64,000 bases of DNA from an uncultured Tenacibaculum sp. (GTDB taxonomy: Bacteria > Bacteroidota > Bacteroidia > Flavobacteriales > Flavobacteriaceae): contig NZ_CANLTU010000003.1 of the NCBI RefSeq assembly GCF_947494125.1, positions 62,001 through 126,000 on the forward strand, given 5' to 3'. Each line of letters begins with the position of its first letter. Within the stretch, counting starts at the first letter, position 1. The notes under the pieces are model-generated. The model worked only from the letters and a program-made list of their open reading frames with translations, was not told the origin of the DNA and made no database searches. The translations under genes were made by a program, and so were the position numbers. Positions 45,549 through 56,800 of this stretch are shown one piece after another.

Positions 45549-46524
45549 TTGTTGTTATTTTTAAACTCACTTTATATTCATTATTGGTATCTGTTATGTT
45601 CAAAGAATGCTTTTGTGGATACAATAACATTAAGCGTCTTGTTACATTCTTTATCCCTATACCTCCTACTTTATCTACTGTCTTCCCCGCTATATATGTA
45701 TTTATACAGCTAAAGTTAATCTCTTTTTCATTGGATGAAATTTTTATTTTTACTGTACCTTTTTCTACATCTTCAATATTACCATGCTTAAACGCATTTT
45801 CTACAAAAGGAAGCAATAACATAGGAGCTATTTTACTGTTTTCATTGAGTGTCTTATAATCAAAATGAATATTGTTAATTTCATCGTCCTTAAGCTTAAA
45901 TAAGTCAATAAAATTAATAATGTATCGTACCTCACTTTGTAGGTATACGCATTCAACCTTATTGCCATACAATGAATAATCTAACATCTTCGATAATTGC
46001 AAAATTGCTTCTGGCCCTTTTGGATTGTTATCTATTGTTAATGAATAGATATTATTTAAAGTATTGAATAAAAAATGCGGATTGATTTGCTGTATTAAAA
46101 AGTCTTTTTCTGCAAGTATTCTTTTCTTCTCTTTTTCCTCTCGCTTTAACTCCTGATGGTAGTTATGATGTATTAAAGCTACAAACACTCCTATAAAAGC
46201 AGGAACTGAATGCGCCATTAAGGTTTCAAAAATAGCGTAACCGCTGCTTAGAATTTCTTCTGAACCTTCTTCTAAAATGGTGTTGATAAAGGCTGCTAAT
46301 ATGATTAAAACAATATTAGACAGTATAAAAAGTATGTACTTTTTTACATCCAGAAAAAAAGGTAACAGTACTTTACTATTTATATAAAACGCAGCAAATT
46401 GAATGCTAAAAAAAATAGCGGTATGCTTTAATGGATTTTCTGTTTCTATAATAAAAGAAAATAACAGGTATAGTAAGATACTATAGCCTATCCATGACAG
46501 TATATTTTTGTTTAAAAGCTTCAT
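45538..46524 (-). CDS. LytS-type sensor histidine kinase
   Basis: A 328-residue kinase with four membrane helices in the first 125 residues and a His_kinase domain (LIQQINPHFLFNTLNNIYSL, the phospho-accepting His near 154). The ATP-binding part follows (LLPFVENAFKHGN, then GGIGIKNVTRRLMLLYP). It has no separate sensor domain, as usual for this Bacteroidota family. It pairs with the overlapping LytTR regulator. Confidence 0.9.
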   Translation of the reverse strand: MKLLNKNILSWIGYSILLYLLFSFIIETENPLKHTAIFFSIQFAAFYINSKVLLPFFLDVKKYILFILSNIVLIILAAFINTILEEGSEEILSSGYAIFETLMAHSVPAFIGVFVALIHHNYHQELKREEKEKKRILAEKDFLIQQINPHFLFNTLNNIYSLTIDNNPKGPEAILQLSKMLDYSLYGNKVECVYLQSEVRYIINFIDLFKLKDDEINNIHFDYKTLNENSKIAPMLLLPFVENAFKHGNIEDVEKGTVKIKISSNEKEINFSCINTYIAGKTVDKVGGIGIKNVTRRLMLLYPQKHSLNITDTNNEYKVSLKITTNGI

Positions 46525-46785
46525 TTCTTTATCAAAAGTACTCTAAAACCTTTAGTCTTTATTTGAATTTCAGTGAAATAGCTAAAAACTTCAGCGAAAC
46601 CAACTAGTTTTTAATCAAAAGCAGCATTTTTTAGCTCACTGAGTTTTTACTTGTTTACACTGAATTATACCTGCTAATTGTTGAATCTTTTTTCCCATTG
46701 TTTTTATCCTCTTTTTATTTGCAGTTAATTAAAATGAGTCTAAATAAAAACAATTGAATTTTAAATATACCAAACAAGAATAGCT

Positions 46786-49077
46786 ATGCTTTTTAAAAAG
46801 AATATCTTTTTTATACTTCTGTTACTACTAACCATACATACACAAGCGCAACATAAAAAAAATAAAATAATAAACATAAGTGGGGTAATTTCAAACAACG
46901 GAACCCCAATTCCTTTCTGTAATATCTATGCAGAAGGTACTATTAAAGGTACCACTAGTAACGAAAATGGAGAGTATAATTTGAAAATAAAACACGGTGA
47001 TTATACTATAACGGCTCAAAGTATGGGCTTTAAAAAGGAAAGTAAAAAAGTTCATTTAGATGAAAACATCCATTTAAATTTTAATTTACAAGAAGATGCC
47101 TTAGGCTTAGATCAAGTAGTGATTACAGCAACTAAAACAAGCTTAAACAGAAAAGAAGCTCCAGTACTAGTTACTGTAACTAGTAACAAAATACTACAAA
47201 ACACACAATCAAATTCTCTTTTAGAAGGTTTAAATTTTCAACCTGGATTACGAACAGAAAACAACTGTCAAAATTGTGGTTATTCTCAAATAAGAATAAA
47301 TGGTTTAGATGGTGCCTACTCTCAAATCCTTATTAATAGTAGGCCTGTGTTTAGTTCTTTAAATGGTGTTTATGGATTAGAACAAATTCCTACAAACATG
47401 ATTAAACAAATTGAAGTTACAAGAGGCGGTGGTTCTGCTATTTTTGGTGCCAACGCTATCGCTGGAACTATAAATATTATAACAAACAACCCTGTAGAAA
47501 ACAGTTTTGAGATTAATTCAAAATTCAACTTAATAAACTTTAAATCGCCCGAAAGCCTACTTACTTTTAATTCTTCTAATGTTTCAGAAGACACTAAAAA
47601 AGGAATTACTTTTTATGGTATGTATAGAAACAGAAAAGAATTTGATTATAATAATGACGGCTTTTCTGAAATAACAAAACTTAATAATATTAATTTTGGT
47701 TTTAAATCTTTTTATGAGTTTAGCGAGTACAAGAAATTATTTGCCGAGTTTGTTGCTATTAATGAATTTAGAAGAGGTGGTGACCAACTAAATAAGCCCC
47801 CACACCAAGCTTTAATTGCAGAAGAAATTAAAAATGATATCCTTAGTGGTGGTATAACTTATGATTATTTTTCTAAAAATTACAAGAACAAATTTTCTAT
47901 TTATGCCAATGCGATCAATACTGTAGCTAATAACTATTATGGTACAAACCAAGATCCTAATGGTTACGGTATTACGAAAGATTTTACTGCTATTGCTGGG
48001 GTACAACATACGGCTAAGCTTAAAGAAAAATCGGAAACAGGCATTACTTTAACTTCTGGAATAGAAACCAATTATAATATAATTACTGAAGATCGTAAAA
48101 ATGCCCTTATTAGTTATTTTCAACAAAAAGTAGGTACTATAGGTATATTCTCTCAAGTTGATTGGAAAATAAGAGACAATTTTAAAATTCTTGCAGGAAT
48201 GAGAGGTGAGTATTTTAAGTCTAATAGGTCTAAAAAAACATTGTTTATTGTAAACCCAAGAATAAACTTCTTGTACAACCTCAACAAAGCTTGGAGCATG
48301 AGAGCTGGATACTCTAAAGGGTTTAGAGCTCCTCAATTCTTTTCAGAAGATGTACATTCTGAAATAATTACTGGTGAGATTAGAAATGTACAATTAGCTG
48401 CTAACTTAAAAGAAGAAACTTCTCATAGTTTTATAAGCTCTTTAGAATATTCACACCAACATGAAGGACATCAATTTTTAATAAATATAGAAGGGTTTTA
48501 TACTAAAATAGACAATCCTTTTATTTATGAAAATAGAGGTGTTGGCCCTAATAACTTACTTATAAAAGAAAAAATAAATGGAAGTCAAGCCACTGTAAAG
48601 GGTATAAACTTAGAAGTAAGATACAGTCCTGTTAATAATTTATCTTTTCAATTTGGCGGTACCATTCAAAACGGATTGTATAAAGAAACGTATAGTCCTG
48701 AAGATGGAATTACAACCAATAAAATCTTACGATCGCCTCAAGCTTATGCCAATGCTTTTATTAATTATGCTCCTAAAAAATGGGATTTTAATCTATCTGG
48801 AATTTACACAGGCCCAATGTACACAACACATTTAGCTGGTTTTGTTAAACAAACGTCTCTTGTAAAAACGCCTAATACTTTTGATATTGGTTTAAATATG
48901 GGGTATAAATTTAACTTGAATACTAATCAAGAATTAAAAATTACAACTGGTATTAAAAACATCTTTAATAATTATCAAAATGATTTTGATAAAGGTGTAA
49001 ACAGAGATCCAACATATATCTATGGTCCTACACAACCAAAAACATTTTTAATTAATTTAAAATATTCTACAAAATAA
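46786..49077 (+). CDS. TonB-dependent outer-membrane receptor
   Basis: A 763-residue receptor: signal peptide (FILLLLLTIHTQAQ), carboxypeptidase-D-like domain (25-110), TonB box region, plug (about 130-235) and a 22-strand barrel. The plug contains ENNCQNCGYSQIRINGLDG, a CxxC that could bind a metal, and VTRGGGSAIFGANAIAGTINI. The two heme lipoproteins downstream suggest iron, heme or copper uptake. The substrate is not determined. Confidence 0.88.
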   Translation: MLFKKNIFFILLLLLTIHTQAQHKKNKIINISGVISNNGTPIPFCNIYAEGTIKGTTSNENGEYNLKIKHGDYTITAQSMGFKKESKKVHLDENIHLNFNLQEDALGLDQVVITATKTSLNRKEAPVLVTVTSNKILQNTQSNSLLEGLNFQPGLRTENNCQNCGYSQIRINGLDGAYSQILINSRPVFSSLNGVYGLEQIPTNMIKQIEVTRGGGSAIFGANAIAGTINIITNNPVENSFEINSKFNLINFKSPESLLTFNSSNVSEDTKKGITFYGMYRNRKEFDYNNDGFSEITKLNNINFGFKSFYEFSEYKKLFAEFVAINEFRRGGDQLNKPPHQALIAEEIKNDILSGGITYDYFSKNYKNKFSIYANAINTVANNYYGTNQDPNGYGITKDFTAIAGVQHTAKLKEKSETGITLTSGIETNYNIITEDRKNALISYFQQKVGTIGIFSQVDWKIRDNFKILAGMRGEYFKSNRSKKTLFIVNPRINFLYNLNKAWSMRAGYSKGFRAPQFFSEDVHSEIITGEIRNVQLAANLKEETSHSFISSLEYSHQHEGHQFLINIEGFYTKIDNPFIYENRGVGPNNLLIKEKINGSQATVKGINLEVRYSPVNNLSFQFGGTIQNGLYKETYSPEDGITTNKILRSPQAYANAFINYAPKKWDFNLSGIYTGPMYTTHLAGFVKQTSLVKTPNTFDIGLNMGYKFNLNTNQELKITTGIKNIFNNYQNDFDKGVNRDPTYIYGPTQPKTFLINLKYSTK

Positions 49078-49103
49078 TTAGAGTTTGATATCATTAAAAC
49101 TAA

Positions 49104-49130
49104 AAACAGGCTATTTAAAATAGTCTGTTT
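49104..49130 (+). terminator. Hairpin after the receptor gene
   Basis: AAACAGGCTATTT paired with AAATAGTCTGTTT (one G-T pair). The T-run is short, so it may only partly stop transcription into the cytochrome genes. Confidence 0.55.
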
Positions 49131-49215
49131 GTATTTACTGAAAAAAATAGGCCGTTCATTGATTTATTTTGAGATTCCTAAACGTAAATAAGTATTTAGC
49201 ATAAAATTATTAAAA

Positions 49216-50202
49216 ATGTTAAAGTATTTATTTATAAAAGCATTCGCTTTTTTTACGCTATTATCTTTATTAGTATCATGTTCTAGCGATCCTGGTTATA
49301 TTCCTGCTCCCGATACTGTAGCCTTTGGTCAAAAGTTATCGGATTACAATATCTACCAAGGTAATATTGTAGATTTGACTCCTACTACAGATTATCATTT
49401 AATAGAATTGTCTTCTTCTCTTTTTGTTAACTATGCTGAAAAGCAACGCTTGGTTAAACTTCCTGCTGGAGGAAAAATAACAAAGATAGATAATGGTATC
49501 CCTAACTTTCCTAATGGTACCATCTTAGTAAAAACATTCTATTATTACAAAGACAAACGCAAACCTAGCTTAGGAAAAAAAGTAATAGAAACTAGGCTCT
49601 TAATTAAAAAAACCGATATGTGGAATGTTGCTACTTATGTTTGGAATGACGCACAAACTGAAGCCGTTTTAAACCTTAATGGAGTGAGTAAAAACATATC
49701 TTGGATTGATGCCAATGGTACTACTAAGACTGTAAAATATCAAGTTCCTACTGAACAAAACTGTACAACTTGTCATCAAAAAACCTCAACTGTAGAGCCT
49801 TTAGGGCCAACATTAACCAATATGAATATTGAGGTTATTAGAAACAGTACTGCCATAAATCAATTGCAGCATTTTCAGAATGCTGGATTAATGGATAATT
49901 TTAACCATGCTCAAATACCAACACTACCAAATTATTTAAATCCATCATACTCTATTGCAGAAAGAGGAAGAGCTTATTTTGAAATGAACTGTGCGCATTG
50001 TCATAATCCTGCTGGTTTTCCTAAAGCTGCTAAAAAGGGATATGATTTTAGATACACTACTCCCCTTTCTCAAACTAGAATTCCTTCAAAAAAAGGAAAA
50101 ATAAATAGTGTAATTGCCTCAGGAGAAATGCCGTGGATTGGTACTACCACTTTAGACATTGAGGGATACGATGTCGTTAAACAATATTTAAACAGTTTAT
50201 AA
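49216..50202 (+). CDS. Diheme c-type cytochrome lipoprotein
   Basis: A 328-residue protein with lipobox LLSLLVSC (Cys near 22). Two heme motifs, NCTTCHQK (about 189) and NCAHCHNP (about 257), sit in a domain like the SO2930 family of diheme cytochromes. The N-terminal part is beta-rich. Expected on the periplasmic or outer-membrane side. Ten bases separate it from the next cytochrome gene, so the two are probably co-transcribed. Confidence 0.85.
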   Translation: MLKYLFIKAFAFFTLLSLLVSCSSDPGYIPAPDTVAFGQKLSDYNIYQGNIVDLTPTTDYHLIELSSSLFVNYAEKQRLVKLPAGGKITKIDNGIPNFPNGTILVKTFYYYKDKRKPSLGKKVIETRLLIKKTDMWNVATYVWNDAQTEAVLNLNGVSKNISWIDANGTTKTVKYQVPTEQNCTTCHQKTSTVEPLGPTLTNMNIEVIRNSTAINQLQHFQNAGLMDNFNHAQIPTLPNYLNPSYSIAERGRAYFEMNCAHCHNPAGFPKAAKKGYDFRYTTPLSQTRIPSKKGKINSVIASGEMPWIGTTTLDIEGYDVVKQYLNSL

Positions 50203-50212
50203 ATAAATACTG

Positions 50213-50707
50213 ATGAAACATTTATTAAAGTTTTTACGACTAATAACCACAATCTTTGTTCTTACTTCTTGTAATTCTAAAGACACATACAAACCTATAC
50301 AAGGTAAATGGATTAAAGGTACTGAACAGGAAAAGTTACAGACTATTGAATCTCAGTTTAGAGGTTTTGATAAAACTATGGTTGAAGTTGGGTATCGCTA
50401 TCAGGAATTGTATTGGGCTGGGCAAGATGAAAATTGGGACTATGCTAACTATCAATTACAAAAGATTAATAAAGCTATTAAACTAGGTTTGCAGCGTAGA
50501 CCAAAACGCGCTGTTTCTGCTGAAAACTTCTTAAATTACGTAATTCCTGAGGTGAAAAAATCTATTAAAGCTAAAAATAAAGTAGATTTTGATAACAATT
50601 TTAAAATGATGCGTACCAATTGTAGTAGCTGTCATATGGCAGAAAGAGTCCCTTCTTTTACGGTACAAATTCCTACAGACAGACAATCTCCTATTAGAAA
50701 AGAATAA
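50213..50707 (+). CDS. Monoheme cytochrome-like lipoprotein
   Basis: A 164-residue protein with lipobox FVLTSC (Cys near 20) and one C-terminal heme motif NCSSCHMAE (about 138-146). The middle is helical (YRYQELYWAGQDENWDYANYQLQK). It likely passes electrons with the diheme protein before it. Confidence 0.8.
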   Translation: MKHLLKFLRLITTIFVLTSCNSKDTYKPIQGKWIKGTEQEKLQTIESQFRGFDKTMVEVGYRYQELYWAGQDENWDYANYQLQKINKAIKLGLQRRPKRAVSAENFLNYVIPEVKKSIKAKNKVDFDNNFKMMRTNCSSCHMAERVPSFTVQIPTDRQSPIRKE

Positions 50708-50725
50708 TAGCTAATTAAAAATTTA

Positions 50726-50759
50726 AAAGACAGTGAAATAAATTATCACTGTCTTTTTT
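50726..50759. terminator. Terminator between convergent cytochrome and manA genes
   Basis: AAAAGACAGTGA / TCACTGTCTTTT hairpin around an AATAAATTA loop, followed by T's on the plus strand. Confidence 0.8.
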
Positions 50760-50810
50760 ACTACTGCTGCTTCTTTTGTTTTCTAATTAAATTCAACTGT
50801 AATAATATCT

Positions 50811-52037
50811 TTACTGAGGTACTTTTGCTTTATAAATTACCGCAGTGTCTTTTGTTTTTATTTTGTATTTGCTTCCTGCTTTAAAGAAAACTGACTCTCC
50901 CTTTTTAAGATATAATGATGATTTTTCTTCTAAAATAGCTACTTCTCCGCCTATAACTATCAAAATCTCTACTGTTTTAGCCTCTGATTTATACGTTTTC
51001 TCTACTGAAAGATCTATTTTACTCAACTCAAAATCTTTTGCTTCTGTAGCATACACTCTTTCTAAACCATCCTCTTGTAAATCTCCCAATAATATATTTG
51101 GAATTGTTTCTTCAAAAAGTACATGTTTTAATAACTCTGGAACATCCACATGTTTTTGTGTTAACCCTCCTCTTAAAACATTATCAGAGTTTGCCATTAA
51201 CTCTATATTTTGTCCTTCTAAATATGCATGTGGCATTCCTGCTTTCTGAAAAACAGCTTCTCCTTTGTTTGCTTTAACTATGTTAAAAAAGTAAATTGAA
51301 AAGATACCTTTATCTAAATTACTCTTATCTAATGAGGTCTCTACTGCCTTAGCTGCCCAATAATCTGGGGTACTTTTTTCTAATTTATCACTTTTATACA
51401 AAGGCATAATTCTTTCAATCAAAGGAGCTAACATTTTATTCGTTTCCTCTTTTGATTTTTCCATTACACTTTTATACAAACCAAAGTAGCCTTGCTTTTC
51501 AAAGACTGTGATTAAGTCTGCAAACTCTGGTATGTTTTTTAAAATTTCCATCAACTTCTCTTTTGATAAAAACCCATGTAATAGCCAAAATTCGCTTAGA
51601 GCAACCATTATCTCTGGTTTGTGGTTATCATCTTTATAATTTCTATTAACTGCTGTTAACGGTATTCCTAAATCATTTTCATGCTTAAAACCTTTCTCTG
51701 CCTCAATTTTACTAGGGTGTACCTGAATTGACAGCATTTTATTTACATCTAAAACTTTAAATAAAAAGGGTAATTTACCATAGGTATCGGCTGTTTTTTT
51801 ACTTAAACATTTTTTTAAGTTTGATTTTAAATACTCTCTTAATGATCGATTTCCTTGTGCTGTTTTTATAACTGAAGGCGCTTTAATATGCGTTCCTAAC
51901 CAGTATTCAGCAGTTTTTACATTGGAAATCTTATTATTCAACAATGTTGAAATGTATTTTTTCCCTCCCCATGCATAATTTTGCACCTTACCTTTAAGTG
52001 CAAACATGTTAAACGATTGTGATGTATTACTTATCAT
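50811..52037 (-). CDS. manA: Mannose-6-phosphate isomerase, class I
   Basis: A 408-residue type I phosphomannose isomerase that links fructose-6-P and mannose-6-P. LSIQVHPSKIEAEKG and NHKPEIMVAL carry the zinc-binding Gln, His and Glu. MPHAYLEGQNIELMANSDNVLRGGLTQKHVDVPELL is the usual second block. The start is given at ATG 52037, which overlaps the glycosyltransferase-like gene by four bases; ATG at residue 11 (MFALKGKVQN) is closer to homologues. It supplies GDP-mannose precursor for the polysaccharide cluster. Confidence 0.9.
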   Translation of the reverse strand: MISNTSQSFNMFALKGKVQNYAWGGKKYISTLLNNKISNVKTAEYWLGTHIKAPSVIKTAQGNRSLREYLKSNLKKCLSKKTADTYGKLPFLFKVLDVNKMLSIQVHPSKIEAEKGFKHENDLGIPLTAVNRNYKDDNHKPEIMVALSEFWLLHGFLSKEKLMEILKNIPEFADLITVFEKQGYFGLYKSVMEKSKEETNKMLAPLIERIMPLYKSDKLEKSTPDYWAAKAVETSLDKSNLDKGIFSIYFFNIVKANKGEAVFQKAGMPHAYLEGQNIELMANSDNVLRGGLTQKHVDVPELLKHVLFEETIPNILLGDLQEDGLERVYATEAKDFELSKIDLSVEKTYKSEAKTVEILIVIGGEVAILEEKSSLYLKKGESVFFKAGSKYKIKTKDTAVIYKAKVPQ

Positions 52038-52468
52038 AACATGATATGTTTTTTTAAATTCAGAATCTCATCAATAGAAAATATGTCTCTTAGAATTCTG
52101 CATTTCTTTTTTTTCTTAAATAAATCAACTCCTACATTCAATTTTATTTGATTTTTTAACTCTTTGAAATAGGTTAACATGCTTGGTCTCATATAAACTA
52201 TATAATCTATATCTCCTCTACTAAATAAATACCTTGCTCCTGCTTTTACTGCCGTATTAATGCCTTTATTCTTTTTTATATCTAAAATTGATATGCGCTT
52301 TTTCACATTATCTCTAATCATTTCTAAAGCTTCAAGTGTATTGTCTTTACTTCCATTGTTTATAAAACATATTTCAGAATCACTTTTTAAATTAAATAAC
52401 TTTGCTTGTTTGTACTCTATAATTTCTTTTTCGTTATTACAAAATAATATCAGGATTCCTACTTTCAT
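52034..52468 (-). CDS. Degenerate family-2 glycosyltransferase-like protein
   Basis: A 144-residue GT-A-like protein. ILILFCNNEKEI and ICFINNGSKDNTLEALEMI correspond to IPCYNEEE and CFVNDGSTDKTLDVL of the 52484-53692 protein. The DxD metal motif (LDADLS there) reads MRPSM, and the acceptor half is absent, so it is probably not a working transferase. It overlaps manA by four bases and follows the receiver-fused transferase by 15, so it may be a regulatory partner of that enzyme. Confidence 0.7.
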   Translation of the reverse strand: MKVGILILFCNNEKEIIEYKQAKLFNLKSDSEICFINNGSKDNTLEALEMIRDNVKKRISILDIKKNKGINTAVKAGARYLFSRGDIDYIVYMRPSMLTYFKELKNQIKLNVGVDLFKKKKKCRILRDIFSIDEILNLKKHIML

Positions 52469-52483
52469 ATGTTTCTACGGGTT

Positions 52484-53692
52484 TTAAGGGTTAAAAAAAA
52501 ACGACTTTATACTAAATTTAGGTTCAGAAACACTTTTGGTGTTAGGCATGTTTTTTTTTCTATATGACCATGCTATTTGCCCTAATTGACCTATTATTTT
52601 AATAGAATCTTTCATTGACAATTTAGAACCATCTGCGTGAATCCATCTTTTTAATGGCTGCTCACACATCATTTCTCTTGCTTTATCTATTTTATAATGC
52701 TTTCTTATTCTTAAAAAAATCTCTACATCAAATAACCATTTCGTAATAAATTTTTTATCAAAAGCTATATTTATAACATCTCTATGGAATATTTTTGCTC
52801 CACATTGGGTGTCTTTAAAATTCATTGATAATATCTTTCTAATAATAAAGTTTATGGTTAAACTTATTATTTGTCTTGCAGATTCTTTAGTAATATTTGC
52901 TCCCATTCTACTAATTCTGGACCCACTAACGATTTTAAAATTTGAATTTTCTATGGTGGTAACTAAATCATCAAAATCGGATAAATCAGTAGATAAATCT
53001 GCATCTAAAAATCCTATATAATCTAAGCCTTTATCTTCTGCTAAATGCAACATTCCTAATCTTACAGCTTCTGCTTTTCCTCCATTTTTTTCACAATCAT
53101 AAATGCTTATAAAATCTTCTCTTCCTTTTCTAAGCTTATTTAATACATCTAAGGTTTTGTCTGTACTACCATCGTTAACAAAACATAATAAATACCCTGT
53201 ATGTTTATCTATAAAATCTGTAAACTCTTTACTTAATAACCTTTCCTCTTCATTATAACATGGAATTACTACTCCTACACATCTTTGCTGTATAATGGTG
53301 TCGTTAAAAACTTTCTTTTCTCCCTCTGCTTTAGGCACACCTATTAACCTTTTAACTCTAGCGCAAACCTCTTTTAAACTTAAAGGCTTTTTCATATAAT
53401 CATTAATACCTAAATCAAATCCTTCAGTAATAATATCATCATCAGTATTTCCAGATAATACCATTACTGGCACCTCCGATTTTTTAAAGTTTCTAATGTG
53501 CCTTATTACTCCTAATCCTGAAATAGTAGGCATATTCATATCAACAATTACCAAATCTGGTTTAAAAGAATCAAACAATTCAATTCCTCTTACAGCACTC
53601 GTTTCTGTTTGAACTTCATATCCTAATTCTTTTAATCTACTTTCTAAAGGAATTAAGACTAATCTTTGATCGTCTATAGCTAAAATTTTCAT
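52484..53692 (-). CDS. Receiver-domain fused family-2 glycosyltransferase
   Basis: A 402-residue fusion. Residues 1-118 are a CheY-like receiver (Asp 7/8, acceptor Asp 51 in VDMNMP, KKP near 101). Residues 135-385 are a GT2 of the DPM1/GtrB kind (VVIPCYNEEERL, CFVNDGSTDKT, GFLDADLSTD), probably using an undecaprenyl or dolichyl-like acceptor. All active-site acids are present. Phosphorylation would thus control a sugar transferase directly, an unusual design. It heads a three-gene unit with the degenerate GT2 and manA. Confidence 0.85.
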   Translation of the reverse strand: MKILAIDDQRLVLIPLESRLKELGYEVQTETSAVRGIELFDSFKPDLVIVDMNMPTISGLGVIRHIRNFKKSEVPVMVLSGNTDDDIITEGFDLGINDYMKKPLSLKEVCARVKRLIGVPKAEGEKKVFNDTIIQQRCVGVVIPCYNEEERLLSKEFTDFIDKHTGYLLCFVNDGSTDKTLDVLNKLRKGREDFISIYDCEKNGGKAEAVRLGMLHLAEDKGLDYIGFLDADLSTDLSDFDDLVTTIENSNFKIVSGSRISRMGANITKESARQIISLTINFIIRKILSMNFKDTQCGAKIFHRDVINIAFDKKFITKWLFDVEIFLRIRKHYKIDKAREMMCEQPLKRWIHADGSKLSMKDSIKIIGQLGQIAWSYRKKNMPNTKSVSEPKFSIKSFFFNP

Positions 53693-53872
53693 ATATGGAT
53701 AGTTATTTGATGGTTGTACTCAAAAATAGCCTTGAAAGCAAAAAATAAAGGTTGAAATTACTTAAAAAGACAGTTTCTTTAGGTGAATGGTTATTTACTA
53801 TAGACGAATAAGAAATTAAAGCTCATTAAAAACATTTATATTTACATAATTGCATAATGATTAATCCGTTAA

Positions 53873-56800
53873 ATGAAAGGAACCTCTAATAAATTTTTAA
53901 TTCTTGCCCTACTACTTGGAGTTACTTTCCATGGGACTGCTATTTTTTTTACTCTAGAAACTACTTATGATGCATTAATACATTTGTTTTTTGCTGAACA
54001 TTATGCTGGCAGCTGGTTTGAACCTTGGAATTACAAATGGTACACAGGCTTTACCGTTATGAGTTATCCGCCATTAGTTCATCAATCTATGGCTGCTTTA
54101 TCTTTAATTGGCGGGTTAAAATTCGGGTTATTTACGCTTGCAATAATTAGCGTGATTCTTTTTATAACAGGAGTTTATCGATTTTCCTATTTAATTACTT
54201 CTAACAAAAAAGCAGCGGGTTATGCTTGTATTTTAGCTGTGTTTTCATCTTCTTTTGTTGAAACACTCCATATTTTTGGGCAATTACCAAGTATTATCGG
54301 AATTTCCGTACTAATGCACTCATTACCGGAAATTTATCAATGGCTAAAAACGGGAAAATATAGATATTTAATTACGTCTTTATCTTTAATTTCTGTTACT
54401 GTTACCTCTCATCATGTTACTCCCATTTTTGGAATGATTTTTTTCATTTTTCCTTTAATAGGTATGGTCGTTATGGATGCTTGTAGAGAACGAGTGGAAA
54501 CATCGAAAGAAATAACTTTTAAGCTTTTTTTAAAAGTATTTATAAAACTATTTAAACGAATAATAAGTTTTGGTTTATTGTCATTAGCTTCCATTATTTG
54601 TTGCTTATTACCTTATTGGATTAACTCTAAAAAAAATCCAATAACTCAAGTTCCGATTCCACATGGATCAAGAGATAATTTTTTAGAAATAACATCTTCT
54701 GGTTTAGTATTTTTCACAATTCCTTGGGGGATTTTACTTTTTATTTTACCCTATATATTTTACCGTTATTATAGTAAACGTTACTTATTTTTTGGTATTT
54801 CTATTACTATGTTAACTATATTAGGAACTGGAGGAACTACCCCTGTTCCTAAATTAATGCTTGGAGAGAATGCTTTTAATATTCTTACGCTAGATCGATT
54901 TACTTTATGGGCTTCTATAATGTCTTTACCTATTTTTGGGGAATTTGCATATCGATTTGTTGAGGGCGATTTAAAAAAGCTTATTCAACAAAAATACGGT
55001 CCTGTTTATCATAGGTTTATTGGTGGAATTTTAGCTAGTTTATTTATCCTAACTACTGTTTTTACTATGAGTTTAGGTTATTTTAGACCTTCTCAGCCTC
55101 AAAAAATTAAGATGTTGCCCATTATTAATTTTTTAAATCAAGATCAACATGATCAATGGCGCTATTTAACCTTAGGTTTTGGCGATCAAATGGCATGGTT
55201 AGGTGCACAAACAAAAGCCTTAACTGTTGATGGAAATTATCATTCTGCAAGGCGTTTACCTGAACTAACAACAAGACCTATTGAACGCTTAGAGAATTCT
55301 AAATTTAAAGGAGTTGCTGGAATTGGTTCTTTGCAACAGTTTTTAACAACACCTGCTAAATATAATTTGAAATATATTTTTTCGAATGATAAGTTTTATG
55401 ACCCTATTTTATATTTCTGTGGGTGGCAACGTTTGCCTCAATTAGAAAATGGGATTATGGTATGGGAACGCCTTAACATTCCTCCAATGTCTTCTATTCT
55501 TCCTAAAGAAGATGTAGCTACTTGGCAAAAAATTTTATGGGGAATTGTTCCTTTTTTAACGTTTATCATTGCGTTATTTGTTAATACACAATCTCTAATT
55601 ATTAAATATCTAAACCCTAAAAAGTATATTACTTCTGATTATTTAAAATTTAAAAATAATTATAGTAAGTTCTCTAATAACCTTTTACGGGCATCTCACA
55701 TTTGGGCTATCATTTTAACCTTTATATTACTTTATAGCTACTACTTATTCCATATTAAAAACGATACACAACGATCTCCAGAAAATGTTATTGCTGCTTA
55801 TTACGATCATTTAGACTTTAAAAGGTTTGAAAAAGCACATCAGCTTATTAACCCTAAAAGAAATATTGCTATTTCTCAATATATGCTAGAGATATCTGTA
55901 ACTGATGGTTTACTAAGTTCCTACGCGAAACTGGATGCTTTAAAAACCACAGTTCTTAAACAAACAGATAGTTTAGTTACTTTGAAAGTTAATACAAAAT
56001 GGGTCACACCCTTAGAAAAAATTAATTTAACCGATTATAAAACTGCTATTAAATTAAAAGGTAAATGGTATTTAGAACCTGAGCCAATTGATTTAGACTT
56101 GCCTCCAGACCAATTATATTCTAATAATAAAACAGCTTATTTTAATCAAGGAAGAAAAAGAATTACTACAGAACAAACACACCATGAGGATATTTTAAAG
56201 CAACCTGTTTTAGAGATTGTTGAAGCTAAATTAGTAAAATACAAGAATCAATATTCAATTATTGGAGAAGTTCAAAATATAGATAATGTTCCTGCTGATG
56301 TAGTTTTAAAGGGTACGTTGTATAACGACGATAATAAAGAACTTGCTATATATGATGCCAAATATCATATGAAACATAAACTTATGCCAAAAGAAACTAC
56401 TTCTTTTAGAATTGATTTTGAAGGAATTGCTTGGACTAAAATACACGATTCAATTCCAAAAACATTCAACCCAGATGAGTTTACACCTATAGAGTTGAGT
56501 GAACAGCCTACAAAATTTAATATACAAGCTGCTGGAAATGTTTCTAATTCTGATTTGTATAAAAATATTGTTTTAAGTGATGTAGCTTTAAATGGTAAAA
56601 AAATTAGTGGTAGTTTATTTAATAGCGGTATACAAGAAATTACTGTACCTCAATTAATCTTTACTTATTATAATGAAAACAAAGACATTCTTTGGGTAGA
56701 TCATATGTTTTTAGACAAAGGGGTAAGACAGCAAAGAAAACAGTATTTTCAATATAAATTGTTAGATAATTCTAACATAGAAATTATTAGTAACGATATG

